Shown: positions 18,827 to 31,063 of the stretch, piece after piece
How positions within the stretch are numbered: the stretch's first letter is position 1
Layout of the letters: each line of letters opens with the position of its first letter
NCBI GenBank assembly: GCA_002013415.1
Contig: MAEX01000004.1
Location: forward strand, 269,955-333,954
Length of the DNA: 64,000 nt
Reading direction: 5' to 3'
Origin: Mycobacterium sp. D16Q14
GTDB taxonomy: Bacteria; Actinomycetota; Actinomycetes; Mycobacteriales; Mycobacteriaceae
Program-made: the position numbers and the translations under genes
The notes under the pieces: generated by a model
Databases searched by the model: none
Seen by the model: only the letters and a program-made list of their open reading frames with translations
What the model was told of the DNA's origin: nothing

Positions 18827-20098
18827 ATGAATGGCTTCGGTTTCCCGACTCTGGCGATAGTCGTCGTCGTCGGCATGGTGGGGCCGCTGCTAGCGCTCAA
18901 TACGCGGCTGCGGATCCCTGTGGTCATCGGCGAACTTCTCGCTGGAATCATCATCGGCCGCACCGGATTTGGCTGGATCGATGCCTTCGACCCCACGTTC
19001 AAGATGTTCGCCGACGTCGGATTCGCGTTGGTCATGTTCGTGGCCGGCACACATGTGCCGATTCGAGATAAGACCATGGTGGCGGCCCTGCCCAGGGCGG
19101 CGCTGCGCGCCGTGGTGGTGGGCGTGGTGGGTGCCGTGTTGGGTGTGCTGCTGGCCAACGCGTTCCACACGGGACATGCACCGCTGTACGCGGTGCTCAT
19201 TGCGTCCTCGTCGGCGGCGCTGGTGCTGCCCATCATTGACTCGCTGAGCCTTGACGGCCCCAAGGTGCTGAGCACTACCGCGCAGGTGGCCATCGCCGAT
19301 ACCGCCTCGATTGTGCTGCTGCCCTTGGTCATCGATCTCAAGCACGCCCCCCGCGCGGCGGTCGGCGCGGTGGCGGTCGCGGCGTGCGCGGGCATTGTGT
19401 TCGTGATCCTGCGTGCGCTCGAGCAAGCCGGAACACTCGATCGGTTCCACCGCTACTCGAAGCAGCACCGGGTGGCGATGGAGCTGCGGATCAGCCTGGC
19501 CATCGTCTTTGGGCTGGCCGCTCTGGCGGTGGCGACCCACGTGTCGATCATGCTGGCCGGATTCGCCCTGGGCCTCGTCGTCGCGGGTATTGGCGAGCCA
19601 CGTCGCCTTGCCAAGCAGCTCTTCGGGTTCGCCGAAGGCTTCTTCTCACCGCTGTTCTTCGTCTGGCTGGGGGCGTCGCTACATGTGCGCGAGCTCGGTG
19701 AGAACCCCAAGCTCATGCTGCTGGGGCTGGGCCTGGGCGGTGCGGCAGTGTTGGCGCATGCGGTCGGCCGGCTGTTTGGACAGCCGTTGTCGCTGGGTGC
19801 CTTGGCCGCGGCTCAGCTCGGCGTGCCCATCGCCGCGGCCGCGATCGGCGAGCAGCAGCAGTCATTGATGCACGGTGAGGCCACGGCGCTCATCCTGGGA
19901 GCGCTCGTCACGATCGTCGCGGCGACCCTGGGCGGCTCGCTCTATGCGAAGACCTCCGCCCGACATCAGCCGGGTGTGGCGAAACCCGAAGGCCCTCTGG
20001 GTGACTCGGAAGGCTCCGGCGCCGCCGATGCTGCGGGCGGCGGGACGGGTGGTCCGGCCCAGTCCACCGGTGGTACCGGCAACGGCGCCGCGGGATAG
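18827..20098 (+). CDS. Cation/proton antiporter (CPA2/Kef-type membrane protein)
   Basis: A 423-residue polytopic protein from ATG 18827 with about 11-12 hydrophobic helices. RIPVVIGELLAGIIIGRTGFGW is the CPA2 first-repeat signature. ADVGFALVMFVAGTHV and the IADTASIVLLPLVID core supply acidic residues for ion exchange. The last about 45 residues are a soluble Gly/Ala/Pro tail (GAADAAGGGTGGPAQ). That tail is encoded entirely antisense to the C-terminal Pro-rich tail of the RDD gene. Substrate (Na+ or K+ against H+) cannot be decided. Confidence 0.85.
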   Translation: MNGFGFPTLAIVVVVGMVGPLLALNTRLRIPVVIGELLAGIIIGRTGFGWIDAFDPTFKMFADVGFALVMFVAGTHVPIRDKTMVAALPRAALRAVVVGVVGAVLGVLLANAFHTGHAPLYAVLIASSSAALVLPIIDSLSLDGPKVLSTTAQVAIADTASIVLLPLVIDLKHAPRAAVGAVAVAACAGIVFVILRALEQAGTLDRFHRYSKQHRVAMELRISLAIVFGLAALAVATHVSIMLAGFALGLVVAGIGEPRRLAKQLFGFAEGFFSPLFFVWLGASLHVRELGENPKLMLLGLGLGGAAVLAHAVGRLFGQPLSLGALAAAQLGVPIAAAAIGEQQQSLMHGEATALILGALVTIVAATLGGSLYAKTSARHQPGVAKPEGPLGDSEGSGAADAAGGGTGGPAQSTGGTGNGAAG

Positions 20099-20838
20099 GC
20101 AGGCTGCATCTGCTCCAGGGCGCGAAGGTGACGTTCGGCCAGTACCGCGGCGAGCATGAACTGCGGGGGAGTGCCGGGTGGCGGGGGCGGTGCGATGCTG
20201 GCGAGCACATCGGTGGAGATTTGATAGAGCATCTGGTCCCGGGTGTGCGGTGCCAATTGCCCTGCGCGGTTGAGAAATTGACGGGCCAGGTTGGCCTGAT
20301 CCGTGGTGAGACCGGACAGTTGCAGCGTCTGTGCCCACGCCGCCAGTTGCGGTGGCATGACCGGCGGCGGAGGGAGCTTGGGTCCGCGTTCGCTGATCAC
20401 CATCGTGCCCGCGAAGATGTCGCCGAGGCGCTTGCCCTGGGGCGACACCAGGCTGGTGATCACGGCCGGAGCACCCATGAACAGGTAGATCTCCACCACG
20501 GCCGCGAGTGCGCGGATGACGGCCTGCCGCAGGTGTTCCGGGCCGCCGTCGTCGGATACCACGCGCAATCCCATGGCCAACTTGCCCAGGGAGCGTCCCC
20601 GGGTGGACATCTCCCAGATGACGGGATAGCCCACGAGTGCCAGCACCGAATAGGCGATGCTGAGCGCCCCCGCCAGTGCCTCGTCAAACTGCGAGAGCGA
20701 GAACGCGACCACGAAGATGCCGGCGTACAGCACGATCACCTGGACGACGATGTCGATGAACGCGGACACGACCCGCACCGGAAGCTGGGCAACCTTGACG
20801 TCCAAGACAACCGCGTCGCCCGTCACCAACTCCGACAT
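19966..20838 (-). CDS. RDD-family membrane protein (Rv3695-like)
   Basis: A 290-residue protein from ATG 20838; a GTG immediately before it is also possible. The RDD domain occupies about 15-150: VRVVSAFIDIVVQVIVLY, IWEMSTRGRSLGKLAMGLRVV and GKRLGDIFAGTMVI, with about three membrane helices and the conserved Arg/Asp. The C-terminal cytoplasmic half is Pro-rich (PPPPPGTPPQFM) and ends in a PPVPPPAASAAP tail. It is divergent from the SpoIIM-like gene by only 26 bp. The RDD-SpoIIM-DUF58-MoxR association is conserved across actinobacteria; its biochemical role is unknown. Confidence 0.85.
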   Translation of the reverse strand: MSELVTGDAVVLDVKVAQLPVRVVSAFIDIVVQVIVLYAGIFVVAFSLSQFDEALAGALSIAYSVLALVGYPVIWEMSTRGRSLGKLAMGLRVVSDDGGPEHLRQAVIRALAAVVEIYLFMGAPAVITSLVSPQGKRLGDIFAGTMVISERGPKLPPPPVMPPQLAAWAQTLQLSGLTTDQANLARQFLNRAGQLAPHTRDQMLYQISTDVLASIAPPPPPGTPPQFMLAAVLAERHLRALEQMQPAYPAAPLPVPPVDWAGPPVPPPAASAAPEPSESPRGPSGFATPG

Positions 20839-20851
20839 CACTCGAGACTAC

Positions 20852-20857
20852 TAGTAT
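20852..20857 (+). promoter_or_regulatory. -10 element of a probable leaderless promoter
   Basis: TAGTAT is separated by 7 bp from the ATG of the SpoIIM-like gene. This is the spacing seen when transcription begins at the start codon, which is common in mycobacteria. The divergent RDD start is only 26 bp away, leaving no room for ordinary leaders. Confidence 0.5.
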
Positions 20858-20864
20858 TTGCCAG

Positions 20865-21857
20865 ATGGACGTGGACGCATTCGTCGCCACCCACCGGGGG
20901 ACATGGGACCGACTGGAGTTGCTGCTCAAGCGCAGGCGGACCCTGAGTGGGCTAGAGATCGATGAGCTGGTCGACCTGTACCAGACGGTGTCGACACATC
21001 TGTCGACCGTGCGGTCGTCCTCGGGGGATCCGGCCCTGGTCGGACGGCTGTCGACCTTGGTTGCTCGGGCGCGTTCGGCCGTCACAGGCGAGCACGCCCC
21101 GCTGTGGCGTCACTTCATCCGTTTCTGGACGGTGTCCTTTCCGGTGGTCGCCTACCGAAGCTGGCGTTGGTGGCTCGGCGCGGCGGTCGGGTCGATGGCG
21201 GTGGCGGTCGCCGTGGGCATCTGGGTGATGCATTCGCCCGAACTGCAATCGGTGATCGGGACACCCGATGAGATCGCGCATCTGGTGAACGAGGATTTCG
21301 AAAACTATTACAGCGAGCATCCCGCGGCGGCCTTCGCGCTGCACGTGTGGATCAACAACTCGTGGGTGGCGGCACAGTGCATCATCTTCGCAGTGCTGCT
21401 GGGCATACCCATCCCGTATGTGTTGTTCCTCAACGCGGCGAATCTGGGCCTGGCCGGTGGGTTGATGATCGCGGCGGGCCGCACAGACGTGTTCTTCGGC
21501 CTGATCCTCCCGCACGGTCTGCTGGAGCTGACGGCGGTGTTCCTGGCCGCGGGCGCTGGTATGCGCTTGGGATGGAAGGTGATTGACCCCGGCGACCGGC
21601 CCCGTGGACAGGTGCTCGCCGAACAGGGACGTGCCGTCATGTCGGTGGCCGGTGGGCTGGTCGGGGTGCTGCTGGTGAGCGGTCTCATCGAGGCACTGGT
21701 CACCCCGTCGCCGCTACCGACGTTCGCCCGCATCGGAATCGGTGTGATCGCCGAGGTGCTGTTCCTGGCCTATGTGGTGATTCTCGGGCGGCGCGGGGTC
21801 GCTGCCCATGAATCCGGCGATATCGAAAACGCGCCCGACTACGCCCCGGCATCGTGA
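20865..21857 (+). CDS. SpoIIM-family (stage II sporulation protein M-like) membrane protein, Rv3694c-like
   Basis: A 330-residue protein. The N-terminal soluble part (DVDAFVATHRGTWDRLELLLKRRRTLSG) precedes six or so hydrophobic helices. The family block FALHVWINNSWVAAQCIIFAVLLG...NAANLGLAGGLMIAAGR...LPHGLLELTAVFLAAGAGMRLG is the DUF95/SpoIIM signature. Despite the name there is no link to sporulation here. It sits between the RDD gene and the DUF58-MoxR operon as part of the same conserved neighbourhood. Confidence 0.85.
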   Translation: MDVDAFVATHRGTWDRLELLLKRRRTLSGLEIDELVDLYQTVSTHLSTVRSSSGDPALVGRLSTLVARARSAVTGEHAPLWRHFIRFWTVSFPVVAYRSWRWWLGAAVGSMAVAVAVGIWVMHSPELQSVIGTPDEIAHLVNEDFENYYSEHPAAAFALHVWINNSWVAAQCIIFAVLLGIPIPYVLFLNAANLGLAGGLMIAAGRTDVFFGLILPHGLLELTAVFLAAGAGMRLGWKVIDPGDRPRGQVLAEQGRAVMSVAGGLVGVLLVSGLIEALVTPSPLPTFARIGIGVIAEVLFLAYVVILGRRGVAAHESGDIENAPDYAPAS

Positions 21858-21860
21858 GCG

Positions 21861-23210
21861 CTACAGGCGCCCAGAGGCTTTCAGCGACAGATAGCGGTCG
21901 GCAAGCGCCGGAGCGATCTCGTCGGGCGGGGCATCGACAACCTCGACACCCTGCCGGCGCAGCAGTGTGACGACGCGCCGACGTCCTCCTCGGGTACGTT
22001 CGGCCGCGGCCGCGTCGTAGACCTGCTCGGCATCGAGCGACCGGATGTTTCCTGGCGCCGTGGCATTTTCGGGCATCGCCATGTCATCGACCCGCGGATC
22101 GCTGACCGCGGCCACCAGTAGATGGTGATGGCTGGTTAGCTGGGGAAGTAGCGGCAACAGGCCCTCCTCCAGCGCTGCCGGGTTCAGGTCGGTGAGGAGC
22201 ACGATGAACGAGCGATGACGGGATCTGCGGCGGATGGTCGCGACGAGATCGCGGGAATCGGACTCGACGAGCGAGGGCTCCAGGGGCGCCATCGCATTGA
22301 CCACCAGTGGAAGCAGCTCGTTGCGTGAGGCTCCCGATACTTGCGAGCGCACCGTACGGTCGTGTGCCAGGAAGTCCACGCGGTCACCGGCACGCGATGC
22401 CAAGGCGACCAACAGCAGCGCGGCATCCATCGCCCAGTCCAAACGGGGCCAGCCGGCTGGGTCGCCCGATGTCGGGTCGACGCCGATGCGCCCCGCCGAG
22501 GTGCGGCCGGTGTCCAGGACGACGAGGATGCGGCGGTCTCGTTCCGGTCGCCAGGTGCGCACCACCACGTCGTTGCGTCGGGCTGAGGCGCGCCAGTCGA
22601 TGGAACGGACATCGTCGCCGACGACATATTCACGCAGCGAGTCGAATTCGGTGCCTTGGCCACGGATCAGGACCGGGATGGCGCCCTCAAGCTCGCGCAG
22701 TTTGGCTAGCCGGGATGGTAGATGCTTGCGACTCAGGAACGGGGGCAGCACCCGCAGCTGCCACGGCACGTTGTGACGCCCCTGTCGCCCGGCCAGCCCG
22801 AGCGGGCCCACCGTGCGCACGGTTACGGTCGCCGGCTTGTGATCGCCACGGCGTAGGGGGCGCAAGGAGGTAAAAACCCGGGTGCGTTCGCCGGTGCGCA
22901 GATCCAACCGATGCGCACGCGGGGTGGCGCGCATACTCGGTGCCCAACTGTCGCGGATCCATCCGCGTGCCCGACGGCCCGGATTCTGGATCTGCAGGGC
23001 GACGTCCGCGGATTCGCCAAGTCGGATGGCATCGGGCCCTGACCGGATGAAGGTGAGTCGGCGTGGGCTGGCGGCGGCGAAGATATCGACGACAATCAGC
23101 ACCGCGAGCGTCAGGAGCAGCAGCCAGAACAGCCGAACCGGCCATGGCGACACCAGAATCAGCAGCGCGCCGAGCAGCGCCGCCAATCCCGTGCGTCCGG
23201 TGAGAATCAC
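21861..23210 (-). CDS. DUF58 domain protein (Rv3693-like)
   Basis: A 449-residue protein. Two N-terminal membrane helices (LAALLGALLILVSPWPVRLFW and the next hydrophobic run) are followed by an immunoglobulin-like segment, then the DUF58 core GTEFDSLREYVVGDDVRSIDWRASAR. A von Willebrand A-like region (RILVVLDTGRTSAG, FIVLLTDLNP) follows. DUF58/VWA proteins pair with MoxR ATPases as substrate or metal-ion adaptors. The start overlaps the moxR stop by one base. It converges with the SpoIIM-like gene with 3 bp between them. Confidence 0.88.
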   Translation of the reverse strand: MILTGRTGLAALLGALLILVSPWPVRLFWLLLLTLAVLIVVDIFAAASPRRLTFIRSGPDAIRLGESADVALQIQNPGRRARGWIRDSWAPSMRATPRAHRLDLRTGERTRVFTSLRPLRRGDHKPATVTVRTVGPLGLAGRQGRHNVPWQLRVLPPFLSRKHLPSRLAKLRELEGAIPVLIRGQGTEFDSLREYVVGDDVRSIDWRASARRNDVVVRTWRPERDRRILVVLDTGRTSAGRIGVDPTSGDPAGWPRLDWAMDAALLLVALASRAGDRVDFLAHDRTVRSQVSGASRNELLPLVVNAMAPLEPSLVESDSRDLVATIRRRSRHRSFIVLLTDLNPAALEEGLLPLLPQLTSHHHLLVAAVSDPRVDDMAMPENATAPGNIRSLDAEQVYDAAAAERTRGGRRRVVTLLRRQGVEVVDAPPDEIAPALADRYLSLKASGRL

Positions 23211-24175
23211 TATCGCGGCACCGGAACCGTGACCAGGATGCCGTCCAGAACCCGGTCCGAGGTCGCACCCTCCAGCTCGGCCTCGGGGCGCAGACCGATA
23301 CGGTGACGCAGGGTGGGGCGCGCCATGGCCTTGACATCGTCGGGGGTGACGTAGTTACGACCGGAAAGCCAGGCCCACGCGCGGGATGTCGCCAGCAGCG
23401 CCGTCGCCGCACGGGGGGAGGCGCCGAGCTGCAGCGAGGGTGACTGACGGGTGGCGCGGATGACGTCGACCACGTAGGCCAGTACCTCGGGAGCCACCAG
23501 CACCCGGCCCACCGCGGCGCGGCCCGCCTCCAAGTCGGCGGCCGAGGCCACCGGGGTGACGTGCGACAGATTGCGGGGGTCGAAGCCCTGTGCGTGCCGT
23601 TCCAGAATGGCGATCTCTTGATCACGTTCCGGTAGAGAAACGTTGAGCTTCATCAGGAAGCGGTCCAGCTGAGCCTCGGGCAGCTGGTAGGTGCCCTCGT
23701 ACTCGATGGGGTTCTGGGTCGCGGCGACGATGAACGGATCAGGGAGTGGGCGTGGGGTGCCGTCGACCGTCACCTGACGTTCCTCCATGGCCTCCAGTAG
23801 CGCCGCCTGAGTCTTGGGAGGGGTGCGGTTGATCTCGTCGGCCAGTAGCAGATTGGTGAACACCGGACCGGCGCGGAATTCGAATGCTGCGGTACGCGCG
23901 TCGTAGACCAGGGACCCGGTGACATCGCCGGGCATCAGGTCGGGGGTGAACTGTACCCGTTTGAACTCCAGGGACAGTGCCGCCGAGAGTGTGCGCACCA
24001 AAAGGGTTTTCGCGACGCCCGGTACGCCTTCTAACAGTACGTGTCCGCGGCATAGCAGCGCGACGACCAGGCCGCTGACCACCGAGTCCTGTCCGACGAC
24101 CACGGTGGCGATTTGTTCACGTAACGCGGCGAGGGCATTGCGTGCGGAGTCCTCACTGGAAGTTGCCTGTGTCAC
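23210..24175 (-). CDS. moxR: MoxR-family AAA+ ATPase
   Basis: A 321-residue chaperone-like ATPase. Walker A is EGVPGVAKTLLVRTLS, Walker B is NLLLADEINRTPPKTQAALLEAMEE, and the sensor/pore region includes VAATQNPIEYEGTYQLPEAQLDRFLMKL with the arginine finger. The C-terminal lid is of the AAA_3 type. MoxR proteins work with VWA/DUF58 partners to mature or activate other proteins, and here the DUF58 partner lies directly downstream. The start overlaps the DUF4350 gene stop by 4 bp. Confidence 0.93.
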   Translation of the reverse strand: MTQATSSEDSARNALAALREQIATVVVGQDSVVSGLVVALLCRGHVLLEGVPGVAKTLLVRTLSAALSLEFKRVQFTPDLMPGDVTGSLVYDARTAAFEFRAGPVFTNLLLADEINRTPPKTQAALLEAMEERQVTVDGTPRPLPDPFIVAATQNPIEYEGTYQLPEAQLDRFLMKLNVSLPERDQEIAILERHAQGFDPRNLSHVTPVASAADLEAGRAAVGRVLVAPEVLAYVVDVIRATRQSPSLQLGASPRAATALLATSRAWAWLSGRNYVTPDDVKAMARPTLRHRIGLRPEAELEGATSDRVLDGILVTVPVPR

Positions 24176-25311
24176 GAGTCGCGGACCTGCCTTTCGATGA
24201 TGTCAAGCTGCTGAGTCAGATTGGTGAGCTGCTGGTCGTCCGTCGGGACGGGGCCGAACAGCACATGATGAATCTCCATGGGATTTACGCCGATTCGCTC
24301 TGCCACCGTGGCGGTGATGACCTGTGGTCTCTCGTCGACAGGGAGGCCGAGCCGGCGCACGATCCGGTACCGCGCCGCCTCGCGCAGTGAGTCGGAGGCG
24401 AGGTCGCGGGCACGGCGCGACCGGTACAGCCGTCCGCGCCCCTCGGTGGTTTCCGAGGCGCGCACGATCACCGGAAGTTTCTCGGCGACAACGGGTCCCA
24501 AGCGGCGTCCGCGCCAGATAGCCAGTAGCAGCACCACGATGCAGAGCTGCCAGATGGCCATGCTCACCTGGTCGGGGATCAGATCGCCCATGGATTTCGG
24601 TTGGGCGCTGGTGCCGACCTTCGGCCGTTCGGGTACGTACCACACCAGGTGGGAGGAGCGGCCGGCGAGATTCATGGCAAGCGCCGCGTTGCCCTGCTTG
24701 GTCAGTTGCACATTGGTCAGCGGGGTGTCATCACCGAGCACGGTGATGGTGTGGTTGCCGTCCTGGTAGCGCACCAGCGTGCCCGCATAGCAGCTGACCT
24801 GGCCCGGGCCGGGTGTGGTGAATGTGTAGGTGGGGCCGATGTATGTCTGAATTGTTCCGGCGTGCTGGGCTTCCCGTAGATCGCAGTGTGGCTCGGCGAT
24901 CGCGTTCCCTTGATACGAGGTGATGCGTACCTGTGCGGCCAGTCGTTCTCGGGTAGCGGAAAAGGGCGCCAGCAGCAGGCGATCTCCCGGAAGCTCGGCG
25001 AGGACGTCCAGTATTTCGTCGGAGATGTTCCCGTTGTCCAGCACCATGAGTTGGCTGCCGGGTCGCATGGCATCGCGGACCTCGGAGATGGTGGTAGCGC
25101 GTGTGACGGTGACGCCGTGGTCGCGGAGCAGTTGGGCGAGCGCGTGCCCCCCACGCTGAGTGACGGCATCCGGATCGAGATACCCCTCGGGCCGAGGCGG
25201 TTTGGTGACGAGCAGGGCAGTGACGACAATGCCGGCCACGGCGGCCAGGACCCACGCCCAGGTACGCCAGCGGTCCCGGAGGCGCGGTGATGTCGCGGTG
25301 CTGGTGGTCAT
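24172..25311 (-). CDS. DUF4350 membrane protein
   Basis: A 379-residue protein from ATG 25311, chosen because it overlaps the upstream stop as ATGA. One N-terminal membrane helix (WAWVLAAVAGIVVTALLV) is followed by an extracytoplasmic glutamine-amidotransferase-like fold (GGHALAQLLRDHGVTVTRATTISEV, LMVLDNGNIS), a second helix (IWQLCIVVLLLAIWRGRR) and a cytoplasmic tail. This DUF4350 arrangement regularly accompanies MoxR and DUF4129 genes. No catalytic role is established. Confidence 0.82.
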   Translation of the reverse strand: MTTSTATSPRLRDRWRTWAWVLAAVAGIVVTALLVTKPPRPEGYLDPDAVTQRGGHALAQLLRDHGVTVTRATTISEVRDAMRPGSQLMVLDNGNISDEILDVLAELPGDRLLLAPFSATRERLAAQVRITSYQGNAIAEPHCDLREAQHAGTIQTYIGPTYTFTTPGPGQVSCYAGTLVRYQDGNHTITVLGDDTPLTNVQLTKQGNAALAMNLAGRSSHLVWYVPERPKVGTSAQPKSMGDLIPDQVSMAIWQLCIVVLLLAIWRGRRLGPVVAEKLPVIVRASETTEGRGRLYRSRRARDLASDSLREAARYRIVRRLGLPVDERPQVITATVAERIGVNPMEIHHVLFGPVPTDDQQLTNLTQQLDIIERQVRDS

Positions 25312-25954
25312 CGCACCGCCTCCCAACCCGTCGTCACAGCGGGATCCGCGGATGTGACGCGGACCGGCGCATCGCGGATGTGGTCGTCCAACTCGGCGAT
25401 CTTGCGATACGACTTCTCGGTGCCCGGGCGTTCGCCGTAGCTCACGTCGTTAAAGATTTCCGCGCCGGACCGGAACTCCGCTGCTAACGACGGCAATTCG
25501 CGCCCGGCGTCGGCGGCCAGCTCGTTGGCGGTACGGCCCGGCACCGGGGTCAGAATCGTGCGCTCCTCGAGCTGGCGTGCCACCGCACGCAGTCGGTGTC
25601 GGATTGCCGATGCCCAATCACCCTGGGCTGCGGCAAGTTCGGCAGCTGCCCGGTGTTCTGCCGCGGTCAGATCGCCAGATTCGAACAGTCCGAAGTCACC
25701 GCCGTCCTTGGTTCGAACAGCGCGGCGGGCAATGCGGATCAACAGCACCACGGCGGCGATGACGATGAGTGTCGTCACCAGGATGGTGAACCAGCCGCCG
25801 GGAAGCTCGCTGGCCCGGAACTCCAGGTAGTCCAGGTGCTCGATGATCCAATTGATCAGACGGTCGAGCGGCGAGGGGTGCTCGTAAATCGGTTTGGCGA
25901 GTTCGTGTTGGGCTGCCTCGGCCGCGGATTCGCGGTCGATGTCGACGGCCGGCA

Positions 25955-25955
<1 letters not shown>
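25308..25955 (-). CDS. DUF4129 membrane protein
   Basis: A 215-residue protein. ATG 25955 was chosen because it overlaps the preceding stop by one base (TAATG) and removes an unlikely 11-residue leader. An amphipathic N-terminus is followed by one membrane helix (GWFTILVTTLIVIAAVVLLIRIARR). The cytoplasmic DUF4129 segment has DWASAIRHRLRAVARQLEERTI and GRTANELAADAGRELP. It is translationally linked on both sides within the MoxR operon. Confidence 0.83.
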
Positions 25956-29283
<3,328 letters not shown>

Positions 29284-29322
29284 GCCTGAAGGCTATGGAC
29301 GACGACCGACAGCTGGCCGGGG

Positions 29323-29350
29323 TTGTCCACAACCACGATGGCTATCCACA
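29323..29350 (+). other. Two DnaA-box-like 9-mers in direct orientation
   Basis: TTGTCCACA (29323-29331) and CTATCCACA (29342-29350) are spaced 19 bp apart in the 92-bp gap between the DUF222/HNH gene and the glycosylase gene. The first matches the mycobacterial DnaA-box consensus exactly. Two boxes do not make an origin, and no dnaA or dnaN lies nearby. Confidence 0.3.
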
Positions 29351-29375
29351 AGTTTGACGAACCGCTTGTCGGATG

Positions 29376-30200
29376 TCAGAAGTTGCGGTAGTCCCGGACC
29401 GGCATCCGTGATCCGCGCCGCTCTGGCTTGGGTGCCGCTAGCTCGATGAGCCGAATCACGCGATAGCGTTGCCCGGCATAGGGTTCCAGGAGTTCCAGCA
29501 TGCCGGCGTCGTCAGTTTTGTGGCCGGTGAGCGCGAAGCCCACCTGTCCGGCGATGTGGTAGTCCCCGACGGGGACGGCGTCGGGATCGCCGAGCGCACG
29601 TGCTCGGATCTCGGCCTCGGTCCACGGTCCGACTCCGTGGATCGAGGTCAGGTGCTCCGGTTTGGTTTCCACGTCGACGGTGGCAGCGATACGGATGGTG
29701 CGCATGCGGACCGGCTCGGCACCGGACTTGTGCCACTCCCACGATGGGATGTCGAGCCATTCCCGTTGGGGCGGTGGGACCTTGGCGCCACCCACATCGG
29801 TACCGACATGGTTGATCAGATAGCGCCAGGCGCGCCAGGCCTCCGCGCCGGGCACCTTCTGTTCCAGCACAGCGGGGACGAGGGCTTCCCAGACGCGATC
29901 GCTAGCGCCGAGACGGACGCCTTTCGCGCCCTGGACCAGCCGGGTGATGACGTCGTGTTTTGGTGTGAGTGCCTCGGGTTCGTCGTCGGCGCCCAGTAGT
30001 CGTGGAAGGCGGTCGAGCAGCCATTCGGCGCCGTCACCGTAGGCGTGGCCGACGACGGTCTTGTCTTCACGCGAGATCGTCAGCACGCCAGGGCCATCCG
30101 GCGTATACGAGCCTCGGGTGATGGATCCTCCGGGGGATACGCGATATGTCGGGTCGGCCGACCCGCGGCGGTGAATGCCGAGGGTGCGGCGAATATCCAA
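29376..30200 (-). CDS. AlkA-like DNA-3-methyladenine glycosylase (HhH-GPD superfamily)
   Basis: About 274 residues from a TTG at 30200. The helix-hairpin-helix plus Gly/Pro/Asp signature is SIHGVGPWTEAEIRARALGDPDAVPVGDYH: GVGPW binds the DNA backbone and the Asp of VGDYH is the probable catalytic acid. VPAVLEQKVPGAEAWRAWRYLI is the preceding helical block. Homologue-like sequence (LTREWIPPWPLDIRR) continues in frame upstream of the TTG with no ATG or GTG, so the true start is uncertain and may overlap the neighbouring stop. Base-excision repair of alkylated purines is the likely role. Confidence 0.78.
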   Translation of the reverse strand: MDIRRTLGIHRRGSADPTYRVSPGGSITRGSYTPDGPGVLTISREDKTVVGHAYGDGAEWLLDRLPRLLGADDEPEALTPKHDVITRLVQGAKGVRLGASDRVWEALVPAVLEQKVPGAEAWRAWRYLINHVGTDVGGAKVPPPQREWLDIPSWEWHKSGAEPVRMRTIRIAATVDVETKPEHLTSIHGVGPWTEAEIRARALGDPDAVPVGDYHIAGQVGFALTGHKTDDAGMLELLEPYAGQRYRVIRLIELAAPKPERRGSRMPVRDYRNF

Positions 30201-30238
30201 CGGCCACGGTGGAATCCACTCGCGGGTGAGTGGAGCTG

Positions 30239-30844
30239 CTAGGCCCCCGGGCAGAACTTCCAGCCGCCCGTCTCCTTCTTGAACTCGATGTCGTGCTTGC
30301 CCTTGGCGTCGGTGATGTGAATGACGGCGGTATCGCCATCGATCTCGAGACCAGTGATTTTCGACGGGCCATTATCGGCCTTGGTCAAGGCATTGAGATC
30401 GGGAGCTTGGCCGCTGCCCGCGATGTCCTTGAATGCCTCGCGGTACTTGGCGCAGAAGAAGGTGAGCATTTTCTTGAAGTCGTTGGCCTTGGCGGCCTCG
30501 GCCATCCCGGAGATCGTCTGCTTGATCTGCTTGATGTCCTCGTCTTTGTTGGCGCCCGAGGAGCGTGGCGCGTCGACGATCTGATCGTTGGCGGACGTGC
30601 GGGTGCTCTGGGTGCTGGAGTTGGTGGTGGTGAGGCCGAGCACCAGTAGCGCGATTAGGAAGATGCCGAGCGAGCCGCCGACGACTGCCAGGGCCTTCTG
30701 CTGCGGGGACATCGGTGGCCGGGGCGGCTTTGGGGTTGGGAAGTACCCGCCGGGGGGCTGACCATACTGGTCAGGCTGCGGGTAGCCCGGGAACTGCGGC
30801 TGAGGCTGCTGGAACTGGCCGTGGGGGTACTGCGGTTGCGTCAT
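30239..30844 (-). CDS. Membrane-anchored DUF4878-like protein with Pro/Gln-rich N-terminus
   Basis: A 201-residue protein from ATG 30844; the longer open frame upstream is not convincing. The N-terminus MTQPQYPHGQFQQPQPQFPG is cytoplasmic and low complexity. One membrane helix follows (ALAVVGGSLGIFLIALLVLG). The external domain (about 110-201) includes AAKANDFKKMLTFFCAKYREAF and a terminal GWKFCPGA, with two Cys likely bonded. It resembles Rv0361-type mycobacterial envelope proteins. Function unknown. Confidence 0.7.
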   Translation of the reverse strand: MTQPQYPHGQFQQPQPQFPGYPQPDQYGQPPGGYFPTPKPPRPPMSPQQKALAVVGGSLGIFLIALLVLGLTTTNSSTQSTRTSANDQIVDAPRSSGANKDEDIKQIKQTISGMAEAAKANDFKKMLTFFCAKYREAFKDIAGSGQAPDLNALTKADNGPSKITGLEIDGDTAVIHITDAKGKHDIEFKKETGGWKFCPGA

Positions 30845-31063
30845 CTGTGTGTCTGTCCTAGCGCGGCGGCGGTCATGGCGTTCCCTGCCAGTGTGCCGGA
30901 TGGGATGGCCGGAGGTGACAGCTGTTCGGATAGCCGATGGGTGAAAGTGGAGACGAATAGGCTGCCTCGCCTTTTGCTCGGCCCATGTGCGTTGCACGTC
31001 GTGCTGTCGACTCGCATATCCGGAGCGGCCGCCAAAGGGTGTTTGGAGCACCCGAGCTCTGGA

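Noticed and set aside
30845..31051. N-terminal extension of the DUF4878-like protein starting at 31051
   Set aside because: The added 69 residues are His/Arg-rich with no family likeness, whereas ATG 30844 begins the typical Pro/Gln-rich N-terminus.
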